Assembly: GCA_024277915.1 (NCBI GenBank)
Contig: JAJRUG010000112.1
Location: 31,006 to 95,005 of the forward strand
Direction of reading: 5' to 3'
Origin: Gammaproteobacteria bacterium
GTDB taxonomy: Bacteria; Pseudomonadota; Gammaproteobacteria; Steroidobacterales; GCA-2729495
DNA length: 64,000 nucleotides
The notes beneath the pieces are model-generated. The model saw nothing but the letters and a program-made list of their open reading frames with translations. It did no database searches and was not told the origin of the DNA. Made by a program: the position numbers and the translations under genes. Positions 17,087 to 25,619 of the stretch are shown in pieces (position 1 is the first letter of the stretch; each line of letters begins with the position of its first letter).

Positions 17087-18160
17087 CTAGAGCAGGCCTG
17101 CCTTGACCAGCCGTTCAATATTCGCTTCCTGGCGTTTTACGAAAAACTCCTTCTCTGGAATCTCCATGACTTCACCATCTTTCATCAAGGAGTTTGCCTG
17201 ATGAAATTTCGCCTGCGAATAACTTTCGGCAAAAAGATCGTAAGCCTGCCGCGAAAGAACATTCGACATGCCGCGGCGTCTTCGTGTTCTTCGCAATGCA
17301 GCGATATCAATCACAGCATTCGCCGACATGCTTTCCCCGCCCAGACTGGCTTCAACCAGTACATTACCCAGGTAATCAACAATTTTTGACATGCCGCTGC
17401 AGGTATACGGCGGGATCGGCATTCCTTCAAAATTCGCTGTATTGGCAGCGATCACATAGGCCATGTTCTCAATCGCCCGGGCGCGCCGGCAGGTGTCTTT
17501 ATAGGTCCATTGCGAGCTGCCGACTTCGCTGGTCGGATGGAGAATTACTTCAGCACCCCGCATCACATGACAACGGCTGATTTCCGGATACAGGATTTCT
17601 TCAGAGGCGATCATCGCGAGATTGCCGATTTCGGTACGTGCCACCGGGAATACACCATCCAGCCCGTAGATGTCCAGATACTTCTCCCACACGTCATGTG
17701 GTGTTGGTTCGAATGTTGATGTCAGGCGACGATAGCGCAAAATGACATCACCGGATGGCCCGATGATATAGCAGGTCTGGAAATACATATCGGGGAAGTT
17801 CGGGTCGATATCGTAGGCATTCCCCGCCAGATAGATATTGTTCTCCTGGGCAATTTTGCCCAGTGCTTCGTATTCCGGACCATCGTAGTGAAACGCGGCC
17901 TTGTCCCGCCATTCTGCCGGGCTTTCTTTCATCGGAAACCCTGACACTGAAAACTCAGGTAACAAGACCAGCCGCACGGGCGCACCGTAGAAAAAATCCA
18001 GGAAGTTCACCGCAGTTTTTGTGTAGCCCCCTAGCGCCGCAATTTTCTTGCTCATCACTTCCTGGGCAGCCTTGCGGTCAGTGCAGAAATTGACACCCGA
18101 GCAGGTTGTTTGCAGCGCGACCGCGATGTATTCAAGATCTTCGGTATTCTCGTCTGACAT
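17087..18160 (-). CDS. Nitrilase/carbon-nitrogen-hydrolase-fold protein lacking the catalytic cysteine
   Basis: The 357-residue protein has the CN-hydrolase fold: LLPEFSVSGFP with Glu69, GPSGDVILRYRRL, IASEEILYPE, then RARAIENMAYVIAANTAN. The usual Lys is Arg145 and the nucleophilic Cys is Ser186, so two of the Glu-Lys-Cys triad are changed and ordinary amidase or nitrilase chemistry is unlikely. GGGAGAG precedes the ATG by about nine bases. It is the first gene of the operon, 17 bases before the molybdoenzyme catalytic gene. Linked expression suggests it assists that enzyme or handles its product. It has no export signal, so it is cytoplasmic. Role is inference. Confidence 0.85.
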   Translation of the reverse strand: MSDENTEDLEYIAVALQTTCSGVNFCTDRKAAQEVMSKKIAALGGYTKTAVNFLDFFYGAPVRLVLLPEFSVSGFPMKESPAEWRDKAAFHYDGPEYEALGKIAQENNIYLAGNAYDIDPNFPDMYFQTCYIIGPSGDVILRYRRLTSTFEPTPHDVWEKYLDIYGLDGVFPVARTEIGNLAMIASEEILYPEISRCHVMRGAEVILHPTSEVGSSQWTYKDTCRRARAIENMAYVIAANTANFEGMPIPPYTCSGMSKIVDYLGNVLVEASLGGESMSANAVIDIAALRRTRRRRGMSNVLSRQAYDLFAESYSQAKFHQANSLMKDGEVMEIPEKEFFVKRQEANIERLVKAGLL

Positions 18161-18282
18161 ACTATTGTTCTCTCCCAGGTGAGCCTGAAATCCCAGCTAT
18201 GGCAATAAGTATAAGAGGCCTGCCCGGCTAAAGCGAAATATGGCCATACCACCCACCACCTGCCAGCCAGAACAAAAAATTC

Positions 18283-18314
18283 AGGGCAAAAAAATACCCG
18301 GCATTGCCGGGTAT
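18283..18314 (-). terminator. Rho-independent terminator of the PEP-CTERM gene
   Basis: ATACCCGGC-ATT-GCCGGGTAT at 18294-18314 is a perfect 9-bp stem. It is followed on the minus strand by a T-run (the A-run on the plus strand at about 18287-18293). It lies 33 bases after the stop of the PEP-CTERM gene. Confidence 0.8.
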
Positions 18315-18346
18315 TCTGAATACTCTTTCGAAACCGCCCGATCAGT

Positions 18347-19000
18347 CTATGATCGTACTGTGGCTGCCTGTACCCGCCGGCAAGATACCGCGGCCAGCGA
18401 CAAAAGACCCAACATCATCAATATCAGAGTACCCGGCTCCGGCAGCGGCTTGGCTGTACCGTAAAGATCCAGTCCCCAACTTTGCTGTACGCAATCACCC
18501 TGGTAGCAATTCCCGTTGCCGCCAGTATAGGCGGCCGTATTCTGCCCCCAGAGGAGCAGGTAATTACTGGTGATCTGATTGACCATGCTGTTGATTTGTT
18601 CAAAGTAGAACCGCCCTTTGCCGGTGACATCCAGATACCACAGCGGATCCATGCTATTTGAGTAGTAGTCACCGCCCAGACTGCCACCGGTAACATCATA
18701 GCCGTTGAGCATGCCGGTGATACCGGAAAGGATAGTTCCATCCCAATCACCAAATAACATTCCGGTTAATGCTGTCTTGGTGCCGCCCGAACCAGGACAC
18801 ATATAAAGCGTGTCGTTCGAACCGTTATTGTCCATATCCAGATCGCTGGAACCTGTGCATCCACCTGCGCTATGCAACCAGCTGGCAGAGTAACCGCTGG
18901 TCGCATAGGGTCCAATGTCATACCCCACCGGCACGGCCCAAAGCGACACTGGCGCAGCTATCAACAGAGCTGCCATGCTGGCAATTAATCTGATTTTCAT
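18347..19000 (-). CDS. PEP-CTERM sorting-domain protein
   Basis: The 217-residue exported protein begins with a signal peptide (MKIRLIASMAALLIAAPVSLWA) and ends with a PEP-CTERM tripartite tail: PLPEPGTL, the hydrophobic LILMMLGLLSLAAV, then CRR. The tail is recognised by exosortase, which releases the protein to the outer surface or biofilm matrix. The middle is rich in Gly, Ser, Asn and Tyr with few cysteines. ATG 19000-18998 has GGAGA six bases upstream; a longer frame to 19081 has no ribosome site. A sigma-54 promoter and a terminator bracket it as a one-gene unit. No exosortase gene is in the window. Confidence 0.88.
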   Translation of the reverse strand: MKIRLIASMAALLIAAPVSLWAVPVGYDIGPYATSGYSASWLHSAGGCTGSSDLDMDNNGSNDTLYMCPGSGGTKTALTGMLFGDWDGTILSGITGMLNGYDVTGGSLGGDYYSNSMDPLWYLDVTGKGRFYFEQINSMVNQITSNYLLLWGQNTAAYTGGNGNCYQGDCVQQSWGLDLYGTAKPLPEPGTLILMMLGLLSLAAVSCRRVQAATVRS

Positions 19001-19050
19001 AGTGGTCTCCAATCCATGGATTTGTTGTTTTTCCGATCTCCAGATAAACA

Positions 19051-19067
19051 AAGCAACTAGCGTGCCA
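19051..19067 (-). promoter_or_regulatory. Sigma-54 (-24/-12) promoter of the PEP-CTERM gene
   Basis: Reading the minus strand from 19067 gives TGGCACG-CTAG-TTGCTT, an exact match to the sigma-54 consensus TGGCACG-N4-TTGCW. Transcription would start near 19040, leaving a leader of about 40 bases. PEP-CTERM genes in several bacteria are known to be controlled by RpoN and the regulator PrsR, so the match is expected biologically. An upstream activator site was not identified. Confidence 0.85.
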
Positions 19068-19324
19068 ACTCTGCTAGTCATTGTTTTTATTTGCTTTTAT
19101 CTGTTTATTGCTAGAACCATCAGGCCGACTGTAAATATTTTCGGCAACTTGTTTTTTGTTCCAGCTAGCCATAATCCCGGGCAGGGAAAATAAATTGTGA
19201 ACTGCGTCACAAGAATTCCTTAAATTGAAGCCTTATGCCAAAAACCGGCGCTGCGTGTTCCATTTGAGGCATTTTCGAGGTGTAAAACTGTCCGGCACCT
19301 CATAAGGCAAACAGCCTGGACAGG

Positions 19325-20122
19325 CTAAAGCCCCAGCGGCGACAGAATATCGCGTTTACGAAAACGTGATGCCAGAAACCGCCAGGCTATTTTACGCCTG
19401 GTCAGCCAGCGAATTGCATCGCCATTCCCTTCGGATCTGAGCATCCCCTCGACAAGAAAGGGCGTCACCGTCTCAACCGTGTCCGCCAGAATGTTCAGAA
19501 ACTTTCTGGACTGTGCCCAATTCTTGCCACGTGCTTCCGGCGGTGGCACCAGCATGTCCGTCAACACCATGCCTGGACTAAGGTAGCCCAGTTTGACCGG
19601 AGTTCCATTCAATTCCTGAGATACAGCCTTGGTAAAATAACGGACTGCACATTTCGTTGTTCCGTAAACACTGGCTGTCGGTCGCACCATGCCATTACTG
19701 CCAAACCCCTCCATGTTGAATATTTTCCCGTGCTTTTGCTGATACATGCCGGGAATTACCACTCTGTTACACATCATGATACCGACCAGATTAGTATTGA
19801 TGGTTTGAATCATGTCCTCGGGAGGGATCGCAAAAAATGGCATCTTCGCACCATCTCTGCCCGCATTGTTGACCCATATATCCACTGAGCCCAGCGATGA
19901 TAGCGCCTGTTCCCATAACTTCTGCACCTGAACATACTCAGCGACATCGCAGGCCTGGCCATTGACGCTGCGACCCGGAAAATCTTTCTGCAAACTGCTC
20001 ACGGTCGCTGCGACAGCCTCGGCTCGCCGGCTCGAGATCATTACATCATGACCTCTGCCGAGAAATTCCCTGGCCAGGCCCAAACCTATTCCCTGGGTAC
20101 TACCGGTAATTACGATATTCAT
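19325..20122 (-). CDS. Short-chain dehydrogenase/reductase (classical SDR)
   Basis: The 265 residues contain the Rossmann motif TGSTQGIG (6-13), NNAG (85-88), a Ser near 142 and the catalytic YGTTK (Tyr153, Lys157). An Arg-rich loop (SSRR) after the second strand suggests NADP(H). It is an NAD(P)-dependent oxidoreductase of unknown substrate, cytoplasmic. It stands alone, with its start facing the divergent MFS gene about 160 bases away; shared regulation is possible but not shown. The C-terminal tail (residues about 225-265) is basic. Confidence 0.85.
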   Translation of the reverse strand: MNIVITGSTQGIGLGLAREFLGRGHDVMISSRRAEAVAATVSSLQKDFPGRSVNGQACDVAEYVQVQKLWEQALSSLGSVDIWVNNAGRDGAKMPFFAIPPEDMIQTINTNLVGIMMCNRVVIPGMYQQKHGKIFNMEGFGSNGMVRPTASVYGTTKCAVRYFTKAVSQELNGTPVKLGYLSPGMVLTDMLVPPPEARGKNWAQSRKFLNILADTVETVTPFLVEGMLRSEGNGDAIRWLTRRKIAWRFLASRFRKRDILSPLGL

Positions 20123-20283
20123 TTTTCGGCTCCCGTCTAGCGCTCATGGTGGAATAGTGCCTGACCGGAAGGCAGCGTTCACCGCCTTGTTTGAAAACAA
20201 CTACCATGTGAACAGCCGGAAAATGGTCGCAGAGTGAAATGCCCGGTGCAGCACGCCGGGCATCATGCGAATATTCAGCCATC

Positions 20284-21477
20284 ATGAAGGGGTCAGAACA
20301 GCGCGGCGGTCAATTTATCCTGATAGCCGGCATGACTCTGTATGCGATCGGACAATCGCTGGTATTCATCATCGTCGCGCCGCTGGCACGCAGCACAGGG
20401 CTTACTGAATTCGAGTTCGGGCTGGTCTTCTCGATTGCCAATCTCAGCCTGCTCATCGGTGCGCCCTTTTGGGGCAAGAAAAGTGATGTGATCGGCAGAA
20501 AGCCGGTATTCGTGATTGGTTTGTTCGGTAGCGCAATCGGCACCACACTCGTTGCTCTCAGTATTCAGGGTGCAATTAATGGCTGGTATTCCACCACCTG
20601 GCTAATCGTGTTAATGATCAGCGCGCGGGCAATTTATGGCCTGACTGTATCGGGCATTTATCCTGCAGTCGTCGGCTATATTGCTGATGTGACCTCGGTG
20701 CATACGCGCTCGCGCGGGCTGGCCAGAATGGGGGCAGCCAACAGCCTGGGCTCAGTCCTCGGACCAGCGCTTGGAGCCGGTCTGGCCTCTCTGGGTATTC
20801 TGTTCCCGATGTATGCTGCAGCCTCGCTCGCTTTTCTGGGAGGACTCTGGGCACTGTTTTTCCTGCCCGAGCCGGCTCGCGAACCGGTCAAACGAAAGTC
20901 TTCCGGACTCAAGATTACTGATCCGGTACTCAGGCCATTTATTTTTATCTGGATATGCTTTTTTGTGGTGTTCATTTCGCTGCAATTCATCACCGCTTTC
21001 TATATTCAGGATCGATTTGGTATTACCGGCCAGGCTGCCATTGTACGAACTGCGGGCCTCGCACTGATCATCATGTCAGGCGTGATCATCGTGCTCCAGT
21101 CTTTCGTCCTGCAGGTCTGGCATATCGCACCGAAAATTCTGCTGCGCATGTGCCCACCATTTTTTGTTATTGCGTTGATTATCATGGCGTGGGCACCATC
21201 AATCAGCATGCTCATGGCCGGTTTCGCTGTGTTGGGAATATCCTTCGCTTGCGCAAGCCCCGGTATCAATGGCAGCGCCAGCCTGTGTGTTGAGCCGCGT
21301 CAACAAGGTGCTGCAGCAGGCTACCTGAGCGCTGCCAATATCGTCGGGGTCATTCTCGGGCCGATTGTCGGAACCGCTCTGTACAGGATTCAGCCCAACG
21401 CCCCGATGATCGCCGGTGCCGTTCTTCTGAGCCTGGCCAGTCTGGTGGCTTTTTCTATCAAAGTACCGGAACATTAG
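20284..21477 (+). CDS. MFS transporter
   Basis: The inner-membrane protein has 397 residues and about 12 predicted helices. The family motif between helices 2 and 3 is clear (GAPFWGKKSDVIGRKPV, matching G-x3-D-x2-G-R). The second half repeats the pattern less strictly. This layout fits the DHA1 drug/metabolite:proton antiporter group, though the substrate is not predictable. The chosen ATG (20284) removes a 15-residue basic extension from the longer frame at 20239; neither start has a strong ribosome site. Transcribed away from the SDR. Confidence 0.85.
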   Translation: MKGSEQRGGQFILIAGMTLYAIGQSLVFIIVAPLARSTGLTEFEFGLVFSIANLSLLIGAPFWGKKSDVIGRKPVFVIGLFGSAIGTTLVALSIQGAINGWYSTTWLIVLMISARAIYGLTVSGIYPAVVGYIADVTSVHTRSRGLARMGAANSLGSVLGPALGAGLASLGILFPMYAAASLAFLGGLWALFFLPEPAREPVKRKSSGLKITDPVLRPFIFIWICFFVVFISLQFITAFYIQDRFGITGQAAIVRTAGLALIIMSGVIIVLQSFVLQVWHIAPKILLRMCPPFFVIALIIMAWAPSISMLMAGFAVLGISFACASPGINGSASLCVEPRQQGAAAGYLSAANIVGVILGPIVGTALYRIQPNAPMIAGAVLLSLASLVAFSIKVPEH

Positions 21478-21515
21478 CTGCAGCTAATTCCACGCCAACC
21501 GTCCGCAGAGGCGGG

Positions 21516-22328
21516 ATGTATACTTGGCTGATGAGAGCGATTCCCACTCATTCAACTACCCGGTTCCGGAGAGCTGTCGAAGCACTGTTGTTAGCCAGCT
21601 TTATCAGCATCAGCGGATGCAGTCTTCCTATTTACAGCGAATCCCAACTGGAAGAACAGTCCCGGCTGCAATTTGAACAACTTCGCTCAGATACGCCCGT
21701 ATCGAACAATACCTCAGTCAATCAGTATGTGGATTGCGTCGCCGAGGCGATCATCGCTACTCTGAGCCCCGCATACGCAAATATGAACTGGGACATCGTG
21801 GTTTTCGATTCCGAACAGGTTAATGCCTTTGCCATGCCTGGTGGATATATCGGGGTATTCACCGGAATACTTGATGTCGCCGAAAACCAGCATCAACTCG
21901 CTGCAATCATCGGGCACGAAGTCGCTCATGTCACAGAGCGCCACTCTCTGGAGCGCATTAACCAGGCGGCGACCACACAAATCGGCATCATGGGTGCGAC
22001 AGTAGCGCTGGGTGGCGGCCAGGAAACGGCTGATCTTTTACAAATGGGCGCCCAACTGGGGTTGACCCTGCCCTACGGAAGAAAACAGGAAAGTGATGCG
22101 GACATAGTCGGTGTCATGTATATGGCTGACGCAGGATTCGATCCACGGCAAACTCCGAAGCTGTGGGCCAACATGAACAAAACTTCCGAATCAAGGCCAC
22201 CTGAGTTTATGTCAACCCATCCGTCTCCTGATTCCCGAATACAGGAATTAACTGATCTGTTGACGACGGCCTTGCCTCGCTACAAGGCAGCAAGAGCGGC
22301 GGGAAAACGGCCGGGCTGCAGACTTTAG
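21516..22328 (+). CDS. M48-family metalloprotease, lipoprotein
   Basis: The 270-residue zinc protease is anchored by a lipobox (ISGC, Cys35). The catalytic HEVAH is at 134-138 with the third ligand in ESDADIVG near 195, and NAFAMPGGYIGVFTG is the typical M48C strand. It resembles YcaL/LoiP-type outer-membrane quality-control proteases, which degrade misfolded envelope proteins in the periplasm. AGAGG lies just before the ATG. It is 38 bases after the MFS gene and precedes the large envelope operon, which contains a second M48 enzyme, so the two may be functionally related. Confidence 0.88.
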   Translation: MYTWLMRAIPTHSTTRFRRAVEALLLASFISISGCSLPIYSESQLEEQSRLQFEQLRSDTPVSNNTSVNQYVDCVAEAIIATLSPAYANMNWDIVVFDSEQVNAFAMPGGYIGVFTGILDVAENQHQLAAIIGHEVAHVTERHSLERINQAATTQIGIMGATVALGGGQETADLLQMGAQLGLTLPYGRKQESDADIVGVMYMADAGFDPRQTPKLWANMNKTSESRPPEFMSTHPSPDSRIQELTDLLTTALPRYKAARAAGKRPGCRL

Positions 22329-22457
22329 TCGCTACTTTGCAGACAAACGACTGCTCAGGTCGAGCATGCCTTGTTCCGCCTTACTTCCGGATTTTGGAAC
22401 AAATAGCAGGTTTTTTACTCTATTATTACGGTGATCCAAGGAGCGTATTTTCGGACC

Positions 22458-23666
22458 ATGCAATTCCCGACATTCGTTTTTGTACTGTCTGCTGTCCTCG
22501 CCCTGTCAGGACTTGAATCCGTATCGGCAGACGAGCTGTTACCTGCTGCCATGGATTCACCTGGCGAGCATGAACTGCTGGTTACAAACTACCAGGCCAT
22601 CATTGAAAAGCTGGAAGTTGAGCAGGGTGCCTATGGCTCGGGTTTATCCGAACCGTTACTCGATATGGGGAAAGCATACTATCAGGCCGGCTTGCGCCTG
22701 GAAGCGTTGCAACTGTTCAAACGCTCAATGCACATTAGTCGTGTCAATGCCGGGCTTTACAGCCTCGCCCAGGAACCAATGTTAAGAGGAATCATTGGTA
22801 TCTATAAAGACCAGAGTAACTGGGCAGATGTAACGGCAGCCTATGATCGGATTTACGCTATATATACCAACACTTATGGCGGAAACGGTCTCGAAATTCT
22901 CCCGGTTCTGAAGGAAATTCGGGAATGGCACATTACTGCATATTTGAGACAGCCAGAGGATGGCTTTGGTCATCTGTTTCGAGCCGATACTATTGCGCGC
23001 TCTTCTATTGATCTGGTGTCGAGAAACTTTGGCGATAATGATATGAGACTTGTGGCGTTGCTTGAATCCCTGATCATCACACAATTCTATCTGGCGCAGC
23101 AAAAAGACGATATCGGGAACCCCCGATCTGGTGTATCTTTCGGCCATTCTCCCAATACCGAAATCAATAGCCGAAAAAAATTACTGGCAGATCGAGCTTT
23201 TTCGAACGGAAAAAATGCATACCGCAAAATCATGCAAATTATGGAAGCTGACCCGAGCATGACCATCCTTGATAATGCAGAAGTTTACGCTGAATTAGGT
23301 GACTGGCATGCATTGTTCGACAAACGGGGAGCTGCGAAGACGCTCTACAAAGAAGCGCTCGCCATACTTGAGAATGATCCGGATGCAAATACTCTCAAGG
23401 AGACATTATTCGGCACTCCCAAGTTGCTTCCGGCATTCTCAGGAATGAGCACCGCGAGTTCGGAAGATGATCCTTCTGTTAAAGTCAGGCTCAGAGTAAC
23501 CAAAATGGGATTTCCGAGAGATATAGAATTTATGGAAGAAAACTCAGAGAACAAAAATTACGGCATGCCCAGCATAAGGCGTTCCATCCGGAGTTTTCGC
23601 TTTCGTCCGAGATTTATCGATGGCGAAGCCGTATCTGCGGAAACGACCCTTACAATCAAAAGGTAG
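22458..23666 (+). CDS. Exported TPR-like protein with TonB-C-like C-terminal domain
   Basis: The 402 residues have a Sec signal ending near VSA-DE (residue 25), helical TPR-like repeats (GKAYYQAGLRLEALQLFKRS; KTLYKEALAILEN) and a final domain (about 335-402; VKVRLRVTKMGFPRDIEF then RSIRSFRFRPRFIDGEAV) with the strand-helix-strand logic of TonB C-terminal domains. It is probably periplasmic. It is the first gene of the 14.5-kb operon. ATG 22458 is used; an in-frame GTG at 22431 would place AAGGAG inside the coding region. A short inverted repeat (TTGTTCC/GGAACAA, 22371-22402) upstream could be an operator. Confidence 0.65.
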   Translation: MQFPTFVFVLSAVLALSGLESVSADELLPAAMDSPGEHELLVTNYQAIIEKLEVEQGAYGSGLSEPLLDMGKAYYQAGLRLEALQLFKRSMHISRVNAGLYSLAQEPMLRGIIGIYKDQSNWADVTAAYDRIYAIYTNTYGGNGLEILPVLKEIREWHITAYLRQPEDGFGHLFRADTIARSSIDLVSRNFGDNDMRLVALLESLIITQFYLAQQKDDIGNPRSGVSFGHSPNTEINSRKKLLADRAFSNGKNAYRKIMQIMEADPSMTILDNAEVYAELGDWHALFDKRGAAKTLYKEALAILENDPDANTLKETLFGTPKLLPAFSGMSTASSEDDPSVKVRLRVTKMGFPRDIEFMEENSENKNYGMPSIRRSIRSFRFRPRFIDGEAVSAETTLTIKR

Positions 23667-23677
23667 TGGCTCAGTTA

Positions 23678-24415
23678 ATGCACAAGCACCTCTTCTTCAT
23701 TTTATTTATAGCGGCATTCCTCCTCGGAGGTTGCAACAGTCCGCCCACCAGATCTTCTGACAGTTCATCCTCATCTGCTTCAGGTGCTCCTCCCTCAGGT
23801 TCAGGTACTCCTCCCTCCGGCTCAGGTGACTCACCCTCTTCGGGCGGCAAGCCTTCTCAAGGATCAGGAGACATGAGTGATCCGTCCCCTCGCGGTTCTT
23901 TCCCCGAAAGCCCGGCCAATGGGGACAACCAGATTTCTAGTGAGCCTGGCGCCTGGAATACCGGTGGCACAATCAGTTCCGAAGAACAGATCGCCGTGCT
24001 GGATGGCGCACTTGAGTCGTCCATGGAAGTTTTTGACGGCATGATTCTGGAGGAAAGAAATACGATTCGGGGCATTGAAGATGCCAACTCCGAGGAGGAT
24101 CTACCAGGAGAAGGCGGGACTGGTGAGCCATTGTTTGAGGAAGGGGATCTTGCGGGTGGTGCTGGCCAGGAAGTGACGGTAGCTGCCGCACCCGGTAGTA
24201 ATTCTGAGGGCGCCAGTCGCTCGACCCCGACCGGCCGAAGTGGTGCAGGCCATCAGTCAGGCAGCGATATCCCTGCAGATCTGGCTGACGGCAGCGACGA
24301 CGATATCGTGGCACGCCAGATACGCGAGGCCGCTATTCAGGAATCCGATCCCGTACTCAAGGAAAAGCTTTGGGAGGAATACAGAAAGTATAAGGGCGAG
24401 GGAAGCAAAAATTGA
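23678..24415 (+). CDS. Ser/Gly/Pro-rich low-complexity lipoprotein
   Basis: The 245-residue protein has a lipoprotein signal (LLGGC) followed by a disordered Ser/Gly/Pro tract with repeated PPSGSG units (about 25-65), an acidic central part and a short charged helix at the end (VLKEKLWEEYRKYKG). It is likely a flexible outer-membrane-anchored spacer. No enzymatic motif is visible. The gene begins 11 bases after the previous one, and its stop overlaps the next start by 4 bases (TTGA). I chose ATG 23678 over a GTG at 23666 that overlaps the preceding stop. Family not recognised. Confidence 0.6.
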   Translation: MHKHLFFILFIAAFLLGGCNSPPTRSSDSSSSSASGAPPSGSGTPPSGSGDSPSSGGKPSQGSGDMSDPSPRGSFPESPANGDNQISSEPGAWNTGGTISSEEQIAVLDGALESSMEVFDGMILEERNTIRGIEDANSEEDLPGEGGTGEPLFEEGDLAGGAGQEVTVAAAPGSNSEGASRSTPTGRSGAGHQSGSDIPADLADGSDDDIVARQIREAAIQESDPVLKEKLWEEYRKYKGEGSKN

Positions 24416-25578
24416 TATTTCCGAGAATCATTCTCCCTTTATTTGCGATCCTGCTGCTGGTCGGCTGCGGCCAGACGGTGATTAGAACAACAGCCCATAC
24501 ACCACTGGATGTCCAGGCGGATGGTATTCCAGAGCCACAGTTACTCGATCTGGCAGTGCTCACATTCGATCCGGGGCTGGATAATATCGATGAGAATGAC
24601 GAAACGACTTTGCCGGAAGTAAGAAATGCCGAGGCCTTGTTTATGGCCAGCCGGTTGGCCGATACGCTTCAAAGAAGCGGTTCATGGGGAGCCGTTCGCG
24701 TTGTTCCGGGTAAACAGGTCATCATGGATGTTTATGTCGAAGGCGGAATTTTGTACTCGGATGGTGAAACGCTGGAGCTGTCTATCGAGGTAACCGACAC
24801 CAGCGACAATGTCTGGCACAAAAAAAAATACAAAGAGGTTATCGGCAAGTATGCCTATGAGAAGCACGAGCAACTGGACAGAGATCCTTTTCAGGGTATT
24901 TTCAATCGCATTGCCAACGATCTGGCCGCGTACAAAAACAAATTATCTACCGCACGAATTGAGGAGTTAAGAGCTGTCTCCGGATTACGATTTGCAAGGG
25001 ATTTTGCACCCGATGCCTATTCTTCGTATTTAACAGAGGGCAGCAACGGTAATATCAGAATTTTCCGGTTACCTGCCGACAACGACCCGACACTGGCTCG
25101 CATTAACAGCATTCGGGAGCGCGACTACCTGTATGTTGACACGCTGCAGGAATACTATAACGCGTTTTCTCGGCAGATGGATGTGCCTTACCAGACCTGG
25201 CGAGCATTGAGCTACGATGAAAGATTGTCGTTACGAGAGTTGCAAAGGCAATATCGGCTTCGAGTACTGGCAGGGATTGCTACTGTGATCGGCGGTGTCA
25301 TTGCCGCTGGCTCCGATAGCGGGGCGACTCAGCTAGGTGGCATTGTTGCGGCCAGCGCCGGCGGCATGCTTGTAAAAAGCGGGCTGTCCAAAAAAGCCGA
25401 GGCGCAGATCCATATCGAGGGACTGCTGGAACTAGGCGAGTCTCTCGAGATGGAACTCGAGCCCCGGATTATCGAGCTGGAAGACCGGACCATAACGTTG
25501 ACCGGAAATGTTGAGGCGCAGTACCAGCAATGGAAGCAGCTACTGAAAGAAATTTACCGTGCTGAACGTGAACAATAG
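24412..25578 (+). CDS. Operon lipoprotein with internal Gly/Ala-rich hydrophobic segment
   Basis: The 388-residue lipoprotein (LLVGCG near residue 19) starts with TTG overlapping the upstream stop. The N-terminal domain (about 40-180) resembles proteins that measure envelope state, with strands such as VYVEGGILYSDGETLELSIEV. A glycine-rich hydrophobic hairpin follows at about 280-325 (VLAGIATVIGGVIAAGSDSG; GGIVAASAGGMLVKSG), then a Glu-rich C-terminus. The hairpin could insert in or sit on a membrane. It is translationally coupled to the gene before it. I do not recognise the family. Confidence 0.65.
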   Translation: MIFPRIILPLFAILLLVGCGQTVIRTTAHTPLDVQADGIPEPQLLDLAVLTFDPGLDNIDENDETTLPEVRNAEALFMASRLADTLQRSGSWGAVRVVPGKQVIMDVYVEGGILYSDGETLELSIEVTDTSDNVWHKKKYKEVIGKYAYEKHEQLDRDPFQGIFNRIANDLAAYKNKLSTARIEELRAVSGLRFARDFAPDAYSSYLTEGSNGNIRIFRLPADNDPTLARINSIRERDYLYVDTLQEYYNAFSRQMDVPYQTWRALSYDERLSLRELQRQYRLRVLAGIATVIGGVIAAGSDSGATQLGGIVAASAGGMLVKSGLSKKAEAQIHIEGLLELGESLEMELEPRIIELEDRTITLTGNVEAQYQQWKQLLKEIYRAEREQ

Positions 25579-25619
25579 TTCACGACCCTGGCGGCAATCT
25601 CTGTAGATCCGGGACGCTC

